DNA of 64,000 nucleotides. It comes from Arenibacter nanhaiticus. Its GTDB lineage: Bacteria; Bacteroidota; Bacteroidia; Flavobacteriales; Flavobacteriaceae. Every line of letters begins with the position of its first letter. The stretch's first letter is position 1. Location: assembly GCF_900141935.1 (NCBI RefSeq), contig NZ_FQYX01000012.1, positions 1-64,000 of the forward strand. Reading direction: 5' to 3'. The notes below the pieces were generated by a model. The model made no database searches. It was not told the origin of the DNA and saw nothing but the letters and a program-made list of their open reading frames with translations. A program made the position numbers and the translations under genes. Shown here in pieces: positions 37,724 to 48,208 of the stretch.

Positions 37724-39301
37724 CTAGTAGCCGTTATTTTCGGTTCCTAGACTAGGATTCCTTTGCATCTCTGGGCCGGGGAGCGGCAACAATAAATGTT
37801 TTTCCTCAATTTGTTTCCCTTGGCTTGTTATATGTCCAATAACATCCACAAAAGAAACATCTCCTGGAGCATTGGCCACTGGAAATTTTCTTGTTCTAAC
37901 AATATCGAACCAATTCTGAAACTCAAAAACTAGTTCTCTATGTCGTTCCAACCATACTTCTTCTATAAATTGTTGCGTTGATAGGGTCGAAACCGACAAT
38001 TTTATATTATTTATATCGGTTTTCCAATATGCTCTTGCCCTAACTTGAGATAAATAATCTATGGCATTAGCGTTTACCCCAGTTGATCTTGCAATGGCCT
38101 CCGCTGCAATTAACAATACGTCAGAATAACTAAACATGGCTTGATCCTTCCCAGAATTAGCCGTGTTAAAAATAGCCTCATCATCGTGCCATACATAGGG
38201 TGTGGGAGGAAACGTTTTATCGGTACCTTCTAATGTTGTATGAAAAAACTGTTTCTCCTGTGCTCGTAAATCATTTAATGGATCATATAGGTTTAAGAAC
38301 GTATTTGATGGTTGGTATGCACCGTTGGTAATATCATATAACACATCTTGTGATAAGGCTGTTGGATAAGAATATTTAGCGAATTCCGATCTAGAAATAG
38401 AAGCATCAAATTCCTTAATATAAATATGTTCTTGCGGTGAAGCATCGGACTTCCTTATTTTATTGTAAGCTGAGTTTTCAAAATCCAAAACGCCTGGTGC
38501 AGTTTCATTATGTCCTACCAAGCTATAGTTGCCATAAGTTCCGTTTATTATATCCTGGGCAAGGCTGGCGGCATCACTATATCGATCTTCATTTAATGGA
38601 GCCCCACTCATTGTCAAGTAAACTTCTGCCAATAGAGTCGCTACAGCCCCAGCTGTAATTCTCTTTCCATTATCAACCATATTGACTGTAGCAAGGCCAC
38701 CATTTTGAAGCGCATCTTTTAAATCTGCTTCAATTAAGGCATATACGTCTGCAACCGAACTTCTTTCTAGGTAGAGATTCTCTAAAGAAGCGTATGGCTC
38801 GGTCGTTAAGGGTATGGGGCCAAACATACGCACCAAATAATAATAGGCATAAGCCCTAAAAAATTTAGCTTCCCCGATTAGTTGTTTTTTTTCATCGCCT
38901 GTAAGTTCGGGAGTATCGGGTATATATTTAATCGCGTTGTTTGCTCTTGATACACCTAGGTATAACTCTCTCCACCTATCTTGTAGATACCCCCCAATAT
39001 TATCTCCATTATGTGTTAACTGTTGAGTGTTGCTTACATGTAATTCCTGACCAGCATACTCGTTAGAAAAGAAACCCGACATATAGGCTCCCAACATTAG
39101 AGGCATACCACTGTACACGCCACCATCGCTCATATTGGGCGCTCCAGTTCGATAAAGCGAATTAACTGCGCTCCATGCCTGACCAGGTTCTTTGAAAAAT
39201 TGATCGGAAGCTAATTCAGACAAGGGCTCCTCATTAAGAAAATCGGAACAAGCGCTACAAAAAACAATGACGGGAATTAATAAAATATTTTTTATTCTCA
39301 T
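37724..39301 (-). CDS. SusD/RagB family outer membrane lipoprotein
   Basis: This 525-residue protein is a probable lipoprotein (LLIPVIVFCSACSDFLNEEPLS, lipobox SAC). It matches the SusD fold: tetratricopeptide-like helices (EAKFFRAYAYYYLVRMFGPIPL) and the C-terminal RHRELVFEFQNWFDIVRTRKF and YLLLPLPG-like LLLPLPGPEMQRNPSL. SusD proteins bind an oligosaccharide or peptide at the cell surface and close as a lid over the SusC transporter. It follows the SusC-like gene by 20 bases. No glycoside hydrolase accompanies the pair here, so the substrate is unclear. Confidence 0.95.
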   Translation of the reverse strand: MRIKNILLIPVIVFCSACSDFLNEEPLSELASDQFFKEPGQAWSAVNSLYRTGAPNMSDGGVYSGMPLMLGAYMSGFFSNEYAGQELHVSNTQQLTHNGDNIGGYLQDRWRELYLGVSRANNAIKYIPDTPELTGDEKKQLIGEAKFFRAYAYYYLVRMFGPIPLTTEPYASLENLYLERSSVADVYALIEADLKDALQNGGLATVNMVDNGKRITAGAVATLLAEVYLTMSGAPLNEDRYSDAASLAQDIINGTYGNYSLVGHNETAPGVLDFENSAYNKIRKSDASPQEHIYIKEFDASISRSEFAKYSYPTALSQDVLYDITNGAYQPSNTFLNLYDPLNDLRAQEKQFFHTTLEGTDKTFPPTPYVWHDDEAIFNTANSGKDQAMFSYSDVLLIAAEAIARSTGVNANAIDYLSQVRARAYWKTDINNIKLSVSTLSTQQFIEEVWLERHRELVFEFQNWFDIVRTRKFPVANAPGDVSFVDVIGHITSQGKQIEEKHLLLPLPGPEMQRNPSLGTENNGY

Positions 39302-39321
39302 GATTTTTTCTTTAAATAAAA

Positions 39322-42300
39322 TTAAAATTTAAGGCTACATCCTAGTGTGAAGGTTCTTGGCTTCGGGTATTGAAAAAAGAATATATTCTGCCCCCATTGA
39401 TTTCCTCCCCAAGACGATGCCTCTGGATCGTACCCTTGAAAATCGTCCGAGTGAATTACAAATGCGTTTTCTAGCGTAGCATACACCCTTAACTTATTTA
39501 ACCTCATGGCGTCTAGCGACTCTTGATCAAAGCTGTATCCAACAGAAAAGAGGTTACCCCGAATATAAGATCCATTAACTACCCAATGGCTATCCACTTG
39601 ACTATTTTGTCCTGCATAGGATTGGTTTCTTATTTCCTGTACCATGGTATTCTGATTTTGCTCAGTCCATCCGTCATATAATATACTCGCAAGTCCATTC
39701 GCTATTCCCGACCTATCTTCTGTAGAGTGATAAAATTGCTGCATGATATCAACCCCACCAACAAACTGGATATCAGCTGTAAAATCGAAATTTTTGTATG
39801 TAAAGGTATTGGTGAAACTTCCTGTAAAATCGGGCAAGCCTTTCCCCAAGATCTTTTTATCCTTGGATCTTTTAGCTTCTCCCGGTACGGCTCCGACAGC
39901 AGAAGCTTCTGAAGCCTCATCCGTACCCCATGTACCAAGGCGTTCGTAGCCCCAAAATGAGCTTAATGATTCTCCTACACGTAAGATTGTTTGACTTCCG
40001 GAGACCCAATAAGGTCCTGGCTCTATATCTTCATCATTTTCACCCAAACTTTCGATGGTGTTTTTATTATGATTAATATTAAAGGAAGTTTCCCAATTAA
40101 AATCTGGAGTGCTTATGTTATTTGTTGTTACCATAGCTTCCAACCCTTTATTGGACACTGCACCAATATTATCCCTAACTGAAGTGAAACCAGTGGCATA
40201 TGGAACAGGTCTATCCAACAATAAATCTGTAGTTTCTTTATAATAATAATCCAACTCTAGGCGTAGCCTATTTTTAAAAGCAGCAAAATCGACTCCTAAA
40301 TCAAACTGACTGGTTTTTTCCCATTCCAAATCTGGATTGGCCAATCTGTTGACCTGACTAGCTGCCACTCTGGTTCCGTTTAAAAGCACGGTACCCGAAG
40401 AAACCGTAGCTAAAGAACTATAAGATGGTATTTCTGTATTTCCGGTTATCCCGTAACTAGCTCTAATCTTTAGTCGATTAATAGACTCGTTGTTTGCTAA
40501 AAATTCTTCTTCAGATAGCATCCATCCTAAACCAGCTGATGGAAAAATTCCATATTTATTATTCTCACCAAATCTAGAAGAACCATCTACCCTACCTGTC
40601 AAGGTTAACATATATTTGTCTTGCAAGGTATATCCTGCTCTAACAAAATAGGAATTTAACGACCATTTGTTATAATTCGAAGAAGGTGCACTAGGATTAC
40701 TGGCCGCCCCTATATTATTGTATTTAAAGAAATCATCGCTGAAACCACGTGCTTCTATATTTGATGAATTAAACTTCTGTTCCTGCCAGCTTACCCCTAA
40801 CATTCCATTAATTCTATGATCGCCAATTTCTTTATTATAGGTTAAATAGTTTTCTTGCTGCCAATAAATGCTGTTCTCATTGTAAATACGGGCAAATCCG
40901 TCTGGAGAAGAAATGTTAGTCAAATCTCTAGGAGAATACTCTTTCTTCTCTCTTAAGCGTTTATCGAAGCCAAATTGGGTTCTAAATTCCAAATCTGGTG
41001 TAATTTTAAATTTTGCAAAAACATTCCCAAAAATCTGGTTGCGTTCCCATAATCTTTCTTGGGTTTCCAGAACATGTACAGGGTTGGCCATCGCTTCCAA
41101 ATTGTATGCATCGGAAATCATAAAGCTATTACTGGAAGTTCCATCTGGAAACTTTACAGGAAAAATAGAAGGCATCTCTATCATGGTACGCCTAGGCACT
41201 TGACCTCCCCCACCTTCTTCAAACTCCTTTTCCTTCACATTGTTTACCAATACGTTAATCCCTAGGGACAACCAATCTTTAGGGGTAATATCATAGGCTA
41301 TTTTTGCACTTATTCTATCCAGGTCATTGTTCAGCATAATCCCTTCCATATGGGAATAGTTCAAAAAAGCTCCTACCGAGGAATTCTCGGTCCCATGCTG
41401 AATGGATAGTTGATGATTATTAGATATAGCAGTTCTAGTAGCTTCATCTTGCCAATCCGTATCATAGAGAGGGTTCCCATTGGTATCAAACAAATTAGGA
41501 TCGTTTGTCGTAAACACCGGCGCCGGATTTCCTGGTCTATATTTGGGCGTATTAGCCATTCCGGTTTTAACTACTTCCAACCACTCTTCCGAGTTTAATA
41601 GATCCATTTTATTTCTTATTCTTCCAACACTGAGAAAACCGTCATATCCTATCACCATTTTACCCTCTTGTGTCCCTCTTTTTGTGGTGATCAGGACCAC
41701 CCCATTAGCTCCTCGAGCCCCATATATTGATGCGGAAGAAGCATCCTTAAGTACTTCCATACGTTCAATATCGTTAGGATTTATATACTGGATATCTTCC
41801 ATAGCAACGCCATCGACCACATATAACGGATCTGAAGATGAATTAATAGTTCCTACTCCCCTAATAACAATTCTTGGTGCTCCCGAAGGCGAACCTGAAT
41901 TTAAAAACACATTTACACCTGCTACTTTACCTTGCAGGCCTTGAAGGGAATTGTTAACCGGAGCTTTCAGCAAATCTTCGCTGCTCAATACCCCTACGGC
42001 TCCTGTTAAATCTGATTTTCGCTGTGTTCCATATCCTACCACAACCACCTCTTCTAAAAAAGAAGCTTCTGTTATCATAACAACATTTATGATGGATTGA
42101 GCCCTTACCGTTACTTCTTGTTTCGCATAACCGAGAGCAGTAAAAATCAAAACATCACCCGTTTTGGCATTTATCGAATAATTACCATCAAAATCTGAAG
42201 CAACACCGATAACCGTCCCCTTAATAACCACACTTACACCTGGTATTGGAACACCTTCAGGATCCGCAATAGTACCATGTATGTTTTCTTGTTCCTGAGG

Positions 42301-42699
42301 TTGTTTCTTTTCTGCCCCTTTTTCTAAGGGAATTTCAGTGCCAACAGATAATAAAACCTGCCTATTATCATAAATGTTATATACGGTGGGAGTATTTTGA
42401 AATAATTTTTCCAAAATTTCTCCAATTTTTCTTTTGGATACATTAATGGTCACCTTACGGTGCAAGTCAACGTTTTTATCCTTGTATAAAAATCTGAATT
42501 CGGTTTTAGACTCTATAGTATTTAAGACCTCTCTTACACTCACATTCTCTAAGTCTAATGAGATATTAGTGTTCTGCGAATAACTATTGGCATGAATTTT
42601 AAAAAGTGAAACTATTAGTAATAGTGTAGTGAGCTTCATTTTTAGACTAATTTTCCTGGGGCATGACAATAATATCCCCTTAGGATTTATTTTTTCCAT
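39322..42699 (-). CDS. SusC/RagA TonB-linked outer membrane transporter with STN domain
   Basis: This protein of about 1125 residues carries, in order, a signal peptide (KLTTLLLIVSLFKIHANSYSQ), an STN signalling domain (LDLENVSVREVLNTIESKTEF), a carboxypeptidase-like beta domain (GVPIPGVSVVIKGT), a TonB box-like region, the plug (VVVGYGTQRKSDLTGAV, LQGLQGKVAGV, DPLYVVDGV) and a long barrel ending in the aromatic FTLGCSLKF. The ATG at 42699 is preferred; an in-frame ATG at 42741 would add 14 residues. The STN domain and the adjoining FecR and sigma genes imply substrate-dependent signalling across the envelope. Confidence 0.95.
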   Translation of the reverse strand: MEKINPKGILLSCPRKISLKMKLTTLLLIVSLFKIHANSYSQNTNISLDLENVSVREVLNTIESKTEFRFLYKDKNVDLHRKVTINVSKRKIGEILEKLFQNTPTVYNIYDNRQVLLSVGTEIPLEKGAEKKQPQEQENIHGTIADPEGVPIPGVSVVIKGTVIGVASDFDGNYSINAKTGDVLIFTALGYAKQEVTVRAQSIINVVMITEASFLEEVVVVGYGTQRKSDLTGAVGVLSSEDLLKAPVNNSLQGLQGKVAGVNVFLNSGSPSGAPRIVIRGVGTINSSSDPLYVVDGVAMEDIQYINPNDIERMEVLKDASSASIYGARGANGVVLITTKRGTQEGKMVIGYDGFLSVGRIRNKMDLLNSEEWLEVVKTGMANTPKYRPGNPAPVFTTNDPNLFDTNGNPLYDTDWQDEATRTAISNNHQLSIQHGTENSSVGAFLNYSHMEGIMLNNDLDRISAKIAYDITPKDWLSLGINVLVNNVKEKEFEEGGGGQVPRRTMIEMPSIFPVKFPDGTSSNSFMISDAYNLEAMANPVHVLETQERLWERNQIFGNVFAKFKITPDLEFRTQFGFDKRLREKKEYSPRDLTNISSPDGFARIYNENSIYWQQENYLTYNKEIGDHRINGMLGVSWQEQKFNSSNIEARGFSDDFFKYNNIGAASNPSAPSSNYNKWSLNSYFVRAGYTLQDKYMLTLTGRVDGSSRFGENNKYGIFPSAGLGWMLSEEEFLANNESINRLKIRASYGITGNTEIPSYSSLATVSSGTVLLNGTRVAASQVNRLANPDLEWEKTSQFDLGVDFAAFKNRLRLELDYYYKETTDLLLDRPVPYATGFTSVRDNIGAVSNKGLEAMVTTNNISTPDFNWETSFNINHNKNTIESLGENDEDIEPGPYWVSGSQTILRVGESLSSFWGYERLGTWGTDEASEASAVGAVPGEAKRSKDKKILGKGLPDFTGSFTNTFTYKNFDFTADIQFVGGVDIMQQFYHSTEDRSGIANGLASILYDGWTEQNQNTMVQEIRNQSYAGQNSQVDSHWVVNGSYIRGNLFSVGYSFDQESLDAMRLNKLRVYATLENAFVIHSDDFQGYDPEASSWGGNQWGQNIFFFQYPKPRTFTLGCSLKF

Positions 42700-42834
42700 A
42701 TTTTTGATGCGTTGTTTGGTTTTACATTTATGTGGAATCATTTTTACTATTCGGGGAATGGTGGTACATTTCCCGTTTTAGTTTTGCGAAAAACGATTAA
42801 AAAACGCTCCTTTCTTAAGTCATATCTATGGGTT

Positions 42835-44004
42835 TTAGCGTTCGTTAATAATTATTTTATTTCCTTTTTTAGAATATAAAAACTGGTGTTCCAAATTAAT
42901 ATACCCTAGGACCTGCTCAATATTTTCTACATCAACATTAAATGACGCACTAAATACTTCCTTGTTCAATATTTCGTTATGACATTCGATAGAAACGTTA
43001 TAACTTCTTTCGAGTTTTTTAATAATATCTTTAAAAGCTAAGCTTCTAAATACGATTTTCCCTTCGATCCAACCTGTATATAGATCAAGATCAATTTTTT
43101 CCATGCTTATGTTTTTTTGTTTTTTATTCCAACTAGCCATATGTCCAGGCTCTAGAAGGGAAGAATTGTCTGGTTGAAGAGTATCGTAAACTTGCACCGC
43201 CCCTTCTACCAACACCGTCCTTATTTGATCATCCTCTGGATAAGATGTCATATTAAACTTTGTCCCTAACACAGTAACTCCCAATTCTCCTGAATAGACG
43301 GTAAAAGGATGTGCCACATCTTTAGCCACGGAAAAAAAGGCCTCGCCATCTAAAAACACTTCGCGCTTATGTCCTGTTAAAAAGTTTATGGGAAACTTTA
43401 AAGTGGTGCCAGAATTAATATCGACCACTGTTCCATCAGAAAGTTCTAATTTAATTTTCTTCCCATTAGGCACAGTTAATTCACTGTACATCAAATCCTC
43501 AGATGAATAATCCCCTTGATACTTTAAGATTCCTTTATGCTGGGAGAAAATAGTACTGCCTTTTTTATCTAAGACAGGAATCGAAACTTCAGGGTTAATC
43601 GATTGAACTGTTCCGTCTTCCATCCTCAATATTATAGCGGTTGGATCAATGGTATTTATCGGTTCAGAAAATGATGAAAAATTATAATAATAGACAAATG
43701 ATGCCCCAGTAATTGCTAACAATACAGCAGCGGCCCGATATAATCTTTTGACAAAACCATATCTTTCTTTTAATTTTAGTTCTTTCTGTATTCTTTTCCA
43801 GTCTTGCTTCTTCGATTTTTCTATCGCTTTACGCTGTTTTTTTCTTGCTAATACACTATCCTTATCTGTAAGACTTTGAACTATATATTCTTCTTCCTTT
43901 TGAGACCAAAGCATTTGGCTTTCCTCAACGTCAACCTTCCTTCCTTCTAAAATAGAATGAGCAATTTCCTTGGATAACTTGAAAACCTTTTTTAGACTAT
44001 TCAT
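42835..44004 (-). CDS. FecR family anti-sigma factor
   Basis: This 389-residue protein has an N-terminal cytoplasmic part (NSLKKVFKLSKEIAHSILEGRK), one membrane helix near residue 95 (AAAVLLAITGASFVYYYNF) and a periplasmic FecR domain (ELSDGTVVDINSGTTLKFP, DGEAFFSVAKDVAHPFTVYSGELGVTVLGTKF). A C-terminal DUF4974-type domain (SLAFKDIIKKLERSYNVSI) ends the protein. It holds the ECF sigma factor until the STN domain of the SusC-like transporter reports substrate. It lies 92 bases after the sigma gene and before the SusC gene, as in typical trans-envelope systems. Confidence 0.93.
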   Translation of the reverse strand: MNSLKKVFKLSKEIAHSILEGRKVDVEESQMLWSQKEEEYIVQSLTDKDSVLARKKQRKAIEKSKKQDWKRIQKELKLKERYGFVKRLYRAAAVLLAITGASFVYYYNFSSFSEPINTIDPTAIILRMEDGTVQSINPEVSIPVLDKKGSTIFSQHKGILKYQGDYSSEDLMYSELTVPNGKKIKLELSDGTVVDINSGTTLKFPINFLTGHKREVFLDGEAFFSVAKDVAHPFTVYSGELGVTVLGTKFNMTSYPEDDQIRTVLVEGAVQVYDTLQPDNSSLLEPGHMASWNKKQKNISMEKIDLDLYTGWIEGKIVFRSLAFKDIIKKLERSYNVSIECHNEILNKEVFSASFNVDVENIEQVLGYINLEHQFLYSKKGNKIIINER

Positions 44005-44096
44005 CTACAATTTTAATGGTAATTACTAAAAACAATTACCTCTAAAACGACAATAATCTAAAAGAGGGTGAATAAAATTTTAAAAAAATATTCAAT

Positions 44097-44624
44097 TCAT
44101 AAATTGGGATGTATCAAAATAAGAAATATGTCTTTTTTTAACAATTCCCTCAATTTTCGATATGCCAGTTTTTTTTGTGTTTTCACCGTATTTATAGATA
44201 TGCTAAGATCCTCTGCTATCTGTTCGTTCGAGAGCCCCTGCATTGCCAACCTTACAACCTTACCGCTCTTTTTAGGCAAGGTTTTCATTGCCTTTTCAAT
44301 GATATCGGAAGCTTCGGAAATAATTATTTCTCTTGCTAAAAACGCGTCGCTCTCTAAATCTTTAAAATCTATTTGGACAGATAAATTCTTTTTTTTGTTA
44401 TAACTGCTTTTTAAAAAATCTATACTTTTATTTTTAACCGAGGTATACAAATAAGACTTCATCGCTGCTTCATCTCCAATTACGATCTTCTTCTTCCAAA
44501 GCTTTAGAAATACTTCTTGCACTATATCCTTTGAATCGTCCAAACTATCTAAATATTTATTCGCGAATAAACACAAAGGCGTATACAAAGTATTAAACAA
44601 CACCTTGTAATCTTTTTTATTCAT
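44097..44624 (-). CDS. ECF RNA polymerase sigma factor, Bacteroidota SusC/D-linked type
   Basis: This protein of about 175 residues has region 2 (LFANKYLDSLDDSKDIVQEVFLKLWKKK) and region 4 (AMQGLSNEQIAEDLSISINTVKTQKKLAYRKLRELL). The ATG at 44624 is preferred to a TTG at 44645. It heads the sigma/FecR/SusC/SusD set, so its main target is probably this SusC/SusD operon. No recognisable promoter with a shared motif was identified in front of the SusC gene. Confidence 0.93.
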   Translation of the reverse strand: MNKKDYKVLFNTLYTPLCLFANKYLDSLDDSKDIVQEVFLKLWKKKIVIGDEAAMKSYLYTSVKNKSIDFLKSSYNKKKNLSVQIDFKDLESDAFLAREIIISEASDIIEKAMKTLPKKSGKVVRLAMQGLSNEQIAEDLSISINTVKTQKKLAYRKLRELLKKDIFLILIHPNL

Positions 44625-44713
44625 TTGGAGTTTTTCTTCGAACAATGGAAAATAAAATTTAAACTAAAACAAGCCTCCTTTCCCTAAAGAACACCCTTTA
44701 AGCTTAGAGTATT

Positions 44714-46822
44714 TTAAAAATCATTTAATTGTTCCAAGGCCTCTTCTACGGTCACTACTGGGAGTTTACAAGTATGGTCCTGACATACGTAGATATAGGT
44801 GCCATCCTCAACGAATCGCCCTTTAAACAAAGGCGATTCACTATTTTTTTCAGCACCTACGATCAACACATTAGGAAGGTGCTCCTTGTTTAATTGTGCC
44901 ACTAATTTTTTGGCATCAGCTCCAACAACAGCAATTTCGTAATATGGATAGACCGTGTTTAACATCAGGGAGTTCCATTTGGCATAGCTATAGGCATTGT
45001 CTTTTACCATAGGAAGCATGGTAGAAAGCATTGTTCTGGCTTTTTGGGTAGCCTCTTTATTGTAGTCAATATGTCCCAAAAGCAACAAATTCTCGGCCAT
45101 GATCGAGTTCGGGGAAGGCATCACCCCGTCGTCTGTTTTAATTATTTTAGCAATTAACTCATCACTAGAATTAAAACTGAACATACCAGAATTAGCATCC
45201 GAAAATTTAGTTGTGGCCGCTTGAATTAATTCTTCGGAAAATTTCAGATATTCAGCAGACAAACTTGCTCTATACAAATTAAGGGAAGCATTTGCCAATA
45301 AGGCATAATCTTCTATATACCCCTCGCTTCTTTTCCCTCCTTTTTTATAGGAATGAACCAATTGGTCCTTTTGCAGACTGTGAGTCTTAATGAAATTAAA
45401 GATTTTCTCGGCCTTCTGTAAATATTCAGGATCGTCAAATGCATTGTAAGCCTCTACAAACCCATTGATGAGTAAGGCATTCCATGAGGTTATGATCTTA
45501 TCATCAATTAACGGAGGAGTCCTTTTATTTCTATGGGTCAGTAATTTATCTTTCCAATTTTGTTTCAGAGCTTCCAGTTTTTCTAAGGTAAGGCCGTTTT
45601 CCTTGGCAAATTCCTCATCCCTTGTTTTTCTGAAGAGCACATAAGAATCGTTCTCCCAAATATTGGATCTACTAATATTAAAGTATTTGGAAAAGGTATC
45701 AAAGTCAGCCTTCAGGATATCTTTTAGTTCTTTTTCTTTCCATATATAGAACTTCCCTTCTTCTCCGTCACTGTCTGCATCAATCGCAGAATAATAAGCT
45801 CCTTCTGCATTTTTCATTTCGCGATCTAAAAAGGCTATTGTCTGCTCAACCACTTTTTTATACAAAGGATCTTTAAAAATGGTATACGCTTTGGAATACA
45901 CACTTAATAACTGTGCATTATCATAGAGCATTTTCTCAAAATGCGGAATTTTCCAACGTGCATCTGTACTATATCGGTAAAAGCCACCGGCAATATGATC
46001 GTAAACACCACCCATGGCTATATTATCTAGGGTTGTCTTTACAAAATCTTTGGTTTCCTCATCCTTGGTTATAGCAGCATAATCCATTAGAAAATCTAAG
46101 TTCACGGGGACCATAAATTTCTGTTGTCCTTTATTTCCGCCCCATTTCAAATCCCAATTAGCTTTCCATTGCTGTACACTTTCGGAAAGAACTTCCTTTT
46201 GTAATCCGTCCAGATCCGACACTGGTTCAATGATGTTTACATCTTCGATGCCTTGGGCCACCATGTCTGCATATTCATTGGCCTTCTTTGGATCTTCTTT
46301 ATATAGTTTACTTACCTCGGCCAACACCTTCATCCATTGTTCTTTGGTATGATAGGTCCCCCCATATATAGGCTTCCCATTTGGCAGGGTAATGACATTC
46401 AGTGGCCATCCCCCATTGCCCTTGATCAATTGCAAAGCGGTCATATATACATGATCAACATCTGGCCTTTCTTCCCTATCGACCTTGATGTTAACAAAAT
46501 TCTCGTTCATCAATTTGGCTACCTCCTCGTCTGCGAAAGTCTCCTCCTCCATTACATGGCACCAATGGCACGAAGAATACCCAACACTTACCAAAACTAA
46601 TTTGTCTTCTTTTTTAGCTTTCGCTAAAGCCTCATTGCTCCATGGCTTCCAATGAACCGGATTATGGGCATGCTGTAATAAATATGGACTGGTTTCGTGA
46701 ACAAGATCGTTTGTAAATTTATGGCTCATTTTTTGTCCTTTGCTATCTAAACAAGATAAGCATATTAAAGAAGATATTAGAATTAAGTTTAAAAAGGTAA
46801 GTCGTTTATAATGCCGAATCAT
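44714..46822 (-). CDS. Thioredoxin-domain DUF255 protein (YyaL/SPATA20-like)
   Basis: This 702-residue protein begins with a possible lipoprotein signal ([14 protein letters not shown]) and the DUF255 thioredoxin-like domain: [24 protein letters not shown] read in parts, [18 protein letters not shown] with the CxxC-type CHWC site, and NVKVD-like [16 protein letters not shown] long alpha/alpha toroid follows, as in N-acylglucosamine-2-epimerase-like proteins ([27 protein letters not shown]). Family function is poorly known. An exported form with CHWC suggests an envelope redox role. It follows the sigma gene on the same strand with 68 bases between, but is probably a separate unit. Confidence 0.9.
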   Translation of the reverse strand: MIRHYKRLTFLNLILISSLICLSCLDSKGQKMSHKFTNDLVHETSPYLLQHAHNPVHWKPWSNEALAKAKKEDKLVLVSVGYSSCHWCHVMEEETFADEEVAKLMNENFVNIKVDREERPDVDHVYMTALQLIKGNGGWPLNVITLPNGKPIYGGTYHTKEQWMKVLAEVSKLYKEDPKKANEYADMVAQGIEDVNIIEPVSDLDGLQKEVLSESVQQWKANWDLKWGGNKGQQKFMVPVNLDFLMDYAAITKDEETKDFVKTTLDNIAMGGVYDHIAGGFYRYSTDARWKIPHFEKMLYDNAQLLSVYSKAYTIFKDPLYKKVVEQTIAFLDREMKNAEGAYYSAIDADSDGEEGKFYIWKEKELKDILKADFDTFSKYFNISRSNIWENDSYVLFRKTRDEEFAKENGLTLEKLEALKQNWKDKLLTHRNKRTPPLIDDKIITSWNALLINGFVEAYNAFDDPEYLQKAEKIFNFIKTHSLQKDQLVHSYKKGGKRSEGYIEDYALLANASLNLYRASLSAEYLKFSEELIQAATTKFSDANSGMFSFNSSDELIAKIIKTDDGVMPSPNSIMAENLLLLGHIDYNKEATQKARTMLSTMLPMVKDNAYSYAKWNSLMLNTVYPYYEIAVVGADAKKLVAQLNKEHLPNVLIVGAEKNSESPLFKGRFVEDGTYIYVCQDHTCKLPVVTVEEALEQLNDF

Positions 46823-47169
46823 GTTGATTTTTATTTAGTCTTGGGCTAAAATACAATAATTGTATTCAATCTATGAATGGAAATGAATGCTATTTAAGGA
46901 GACCTTTTATTTCGCTATTGTACGAACTATGAAGGTAAATTTACGCTTCATTACTCCCTATAATCGACTACAGCAAGTAAAGTAGAACACGGAAAGGGAG
47001 CTATTGCCCACTGCTTTAATTTACAAATAGCTCTTCTAAAATAAACGCACCATAACTGGCTAACACTTAAAACAAAACAGCTGCTTAACGTTATAAAAGA
47101 TAAAAAGATTTCGTTTTCAGGTTTTCAGTTATATCTTAGGGCTCCTTAATTTTACTTAAAAATTCCTTA
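46823..47169. other. Divergent intergenic region
   Basis: This 347-base stretch separates the divergent DUF255 and KdgK genes. I see no gene, RNA or strong palindrome. The kdgK promoter should lie here, but no exact TAnnTTTG was recognised. Confidence 0.4.
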
Positions 47170-48192
47170 ATGAAGAAGGTTATAACTTTTGGCGAAATAC
47201 TCCTAAGATTGTCCACGGAAAAACACCTTAGGTTTTCACAAGCGACAAATTTTAATGCCAATTATGGGGGTGGCGAGTTTAATGTTGCCGTTTCCTTGGC
47301 GAACTTTGGACATAAGGCCGAGTTTGTAAGTCGCTTACCCCAAAACGATATCGGCCAAAGTGCCTTGCAAGAAATAAGAAAACAAAATGTCGATTCTCAA
47401 AACATGCTGTTCGGAGGAGATCGTTTAGGGATCTATTTTTTAGAAACAGGAGCTGGTTCTCGTGGCAGCAAAGTAGTCTATGACCGCGCTCAAAGTGCTA
47501 TAGCCGAGATAGAAACAGGCATGATCGATTGGAAGACTGTTTTCCAGGATGCCGATTGGTTTCATTGGAGCGGTGTAACTCCGGCCATTTCTGCCAATGC
47601 CGCGGCCGTTTGTTTAGAAGCTGTTAAAGTGGCCCACGAAATGGGCCTTACCATTTCTGCCGATTTAAACTATCGCTCCAAACTCTGGAAATACGGAAAA
47701 GAACCTAAGGAGATCATGCCAGCATTATTACACTTCAGCCATGTTATTTTAGGAGATCTGGACACCGCTTTTTTTATGACGGGAAAGGAAAAGGTTCACC
47801 CTGACTATCAGGATACGGAAAGCTTGCCTGCCTTATATGATACCTTGTTTAAGGAGTTTCCAAATTTAAAAATAATGGCTACCACCTTGCGATATTCCAT
47901 AAATGCCTCGCATCAGAAAATTGGGGGCATCCTTTATGACCATAAAAATATTTATACCTCACCTATTAGAGAAGCAAACCCGGTAGTTGACAGAGTTGGT
48001 AGTGGCGATGCTTTTATGGGAGCTTTAATACATGGCCTATTACAAGAAGACAATAACCTACAAAGGACAATAGATTTTTCAGTAGCCGCCTGTTGTTTAA
48101 AACACAGCATTGCAGGCGATTTTAATTTAGCCACCCTTGAAGAAATACAACAATTAGCCAGCGGCGATTCGTCGGGCATAGTAAGTAGATAA
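47170..48192 (+). CDS. kdgK: 2-keto-3-deoxygluconate kinase
   Basis: This 340-residue PfkB-family sugar kinase starts VITFGEILLRLS and contains NYGGGEFNVAVSLANFG (substrate loop), the ISADLNYRSKLWK segment and the catalytic VDRVGSGDAFMGALIHGLL motif. Its direct neighbour is a KDPG/KHG aldolase, which supports phosphorylation of 2-keto-3-deoxygluconate before cleavage to pyruvate and glyceraldehyde-3-phosphate. Together with UxuA on the opposite strand it forms a hexuronate degradation locus. The regulator is probably the LacI-type gene at 50694. Confidence 0.9.
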   Translation: MKKVITFGEILLRLSTEKHLRFSQATNFNANYGGGEFNVAVSLANFGHKAEFVSRLPQNDIGQSALQEIRKQNVDSQNMLFGGDRLGIYFLETGAGSRGSKVVYDRAQSAIAEIETGMIDWKTVFQDADWFHWSGVTPAISANAAAVCLEAVKVAHEMGLTISADLNYRSKLWKYGKEPKEIMPALLHFSHVILGDLDTAFFMTGKEKVHPDYQDTESLPALYDTLFKEFPNLKIMATTLRYSINASHQKIGGILYDHKNIYTSPIREANPVVDRVGSGDAFMGALIHGLLQEDNNLQRTIDFSVAACCLKHSIAGDFNLATLEEIQQLASGDSSGIVSR

Positions 48193-48208
48193 CGATAATA
48201 AAATAAGT

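Noticed and set aside
41480-41944. 154-codon plus-strand frame inside the SusC-like gene
   Set aside because: Antisense to a well-supported SusC coding region with clear plug motifs; a shadow frame.
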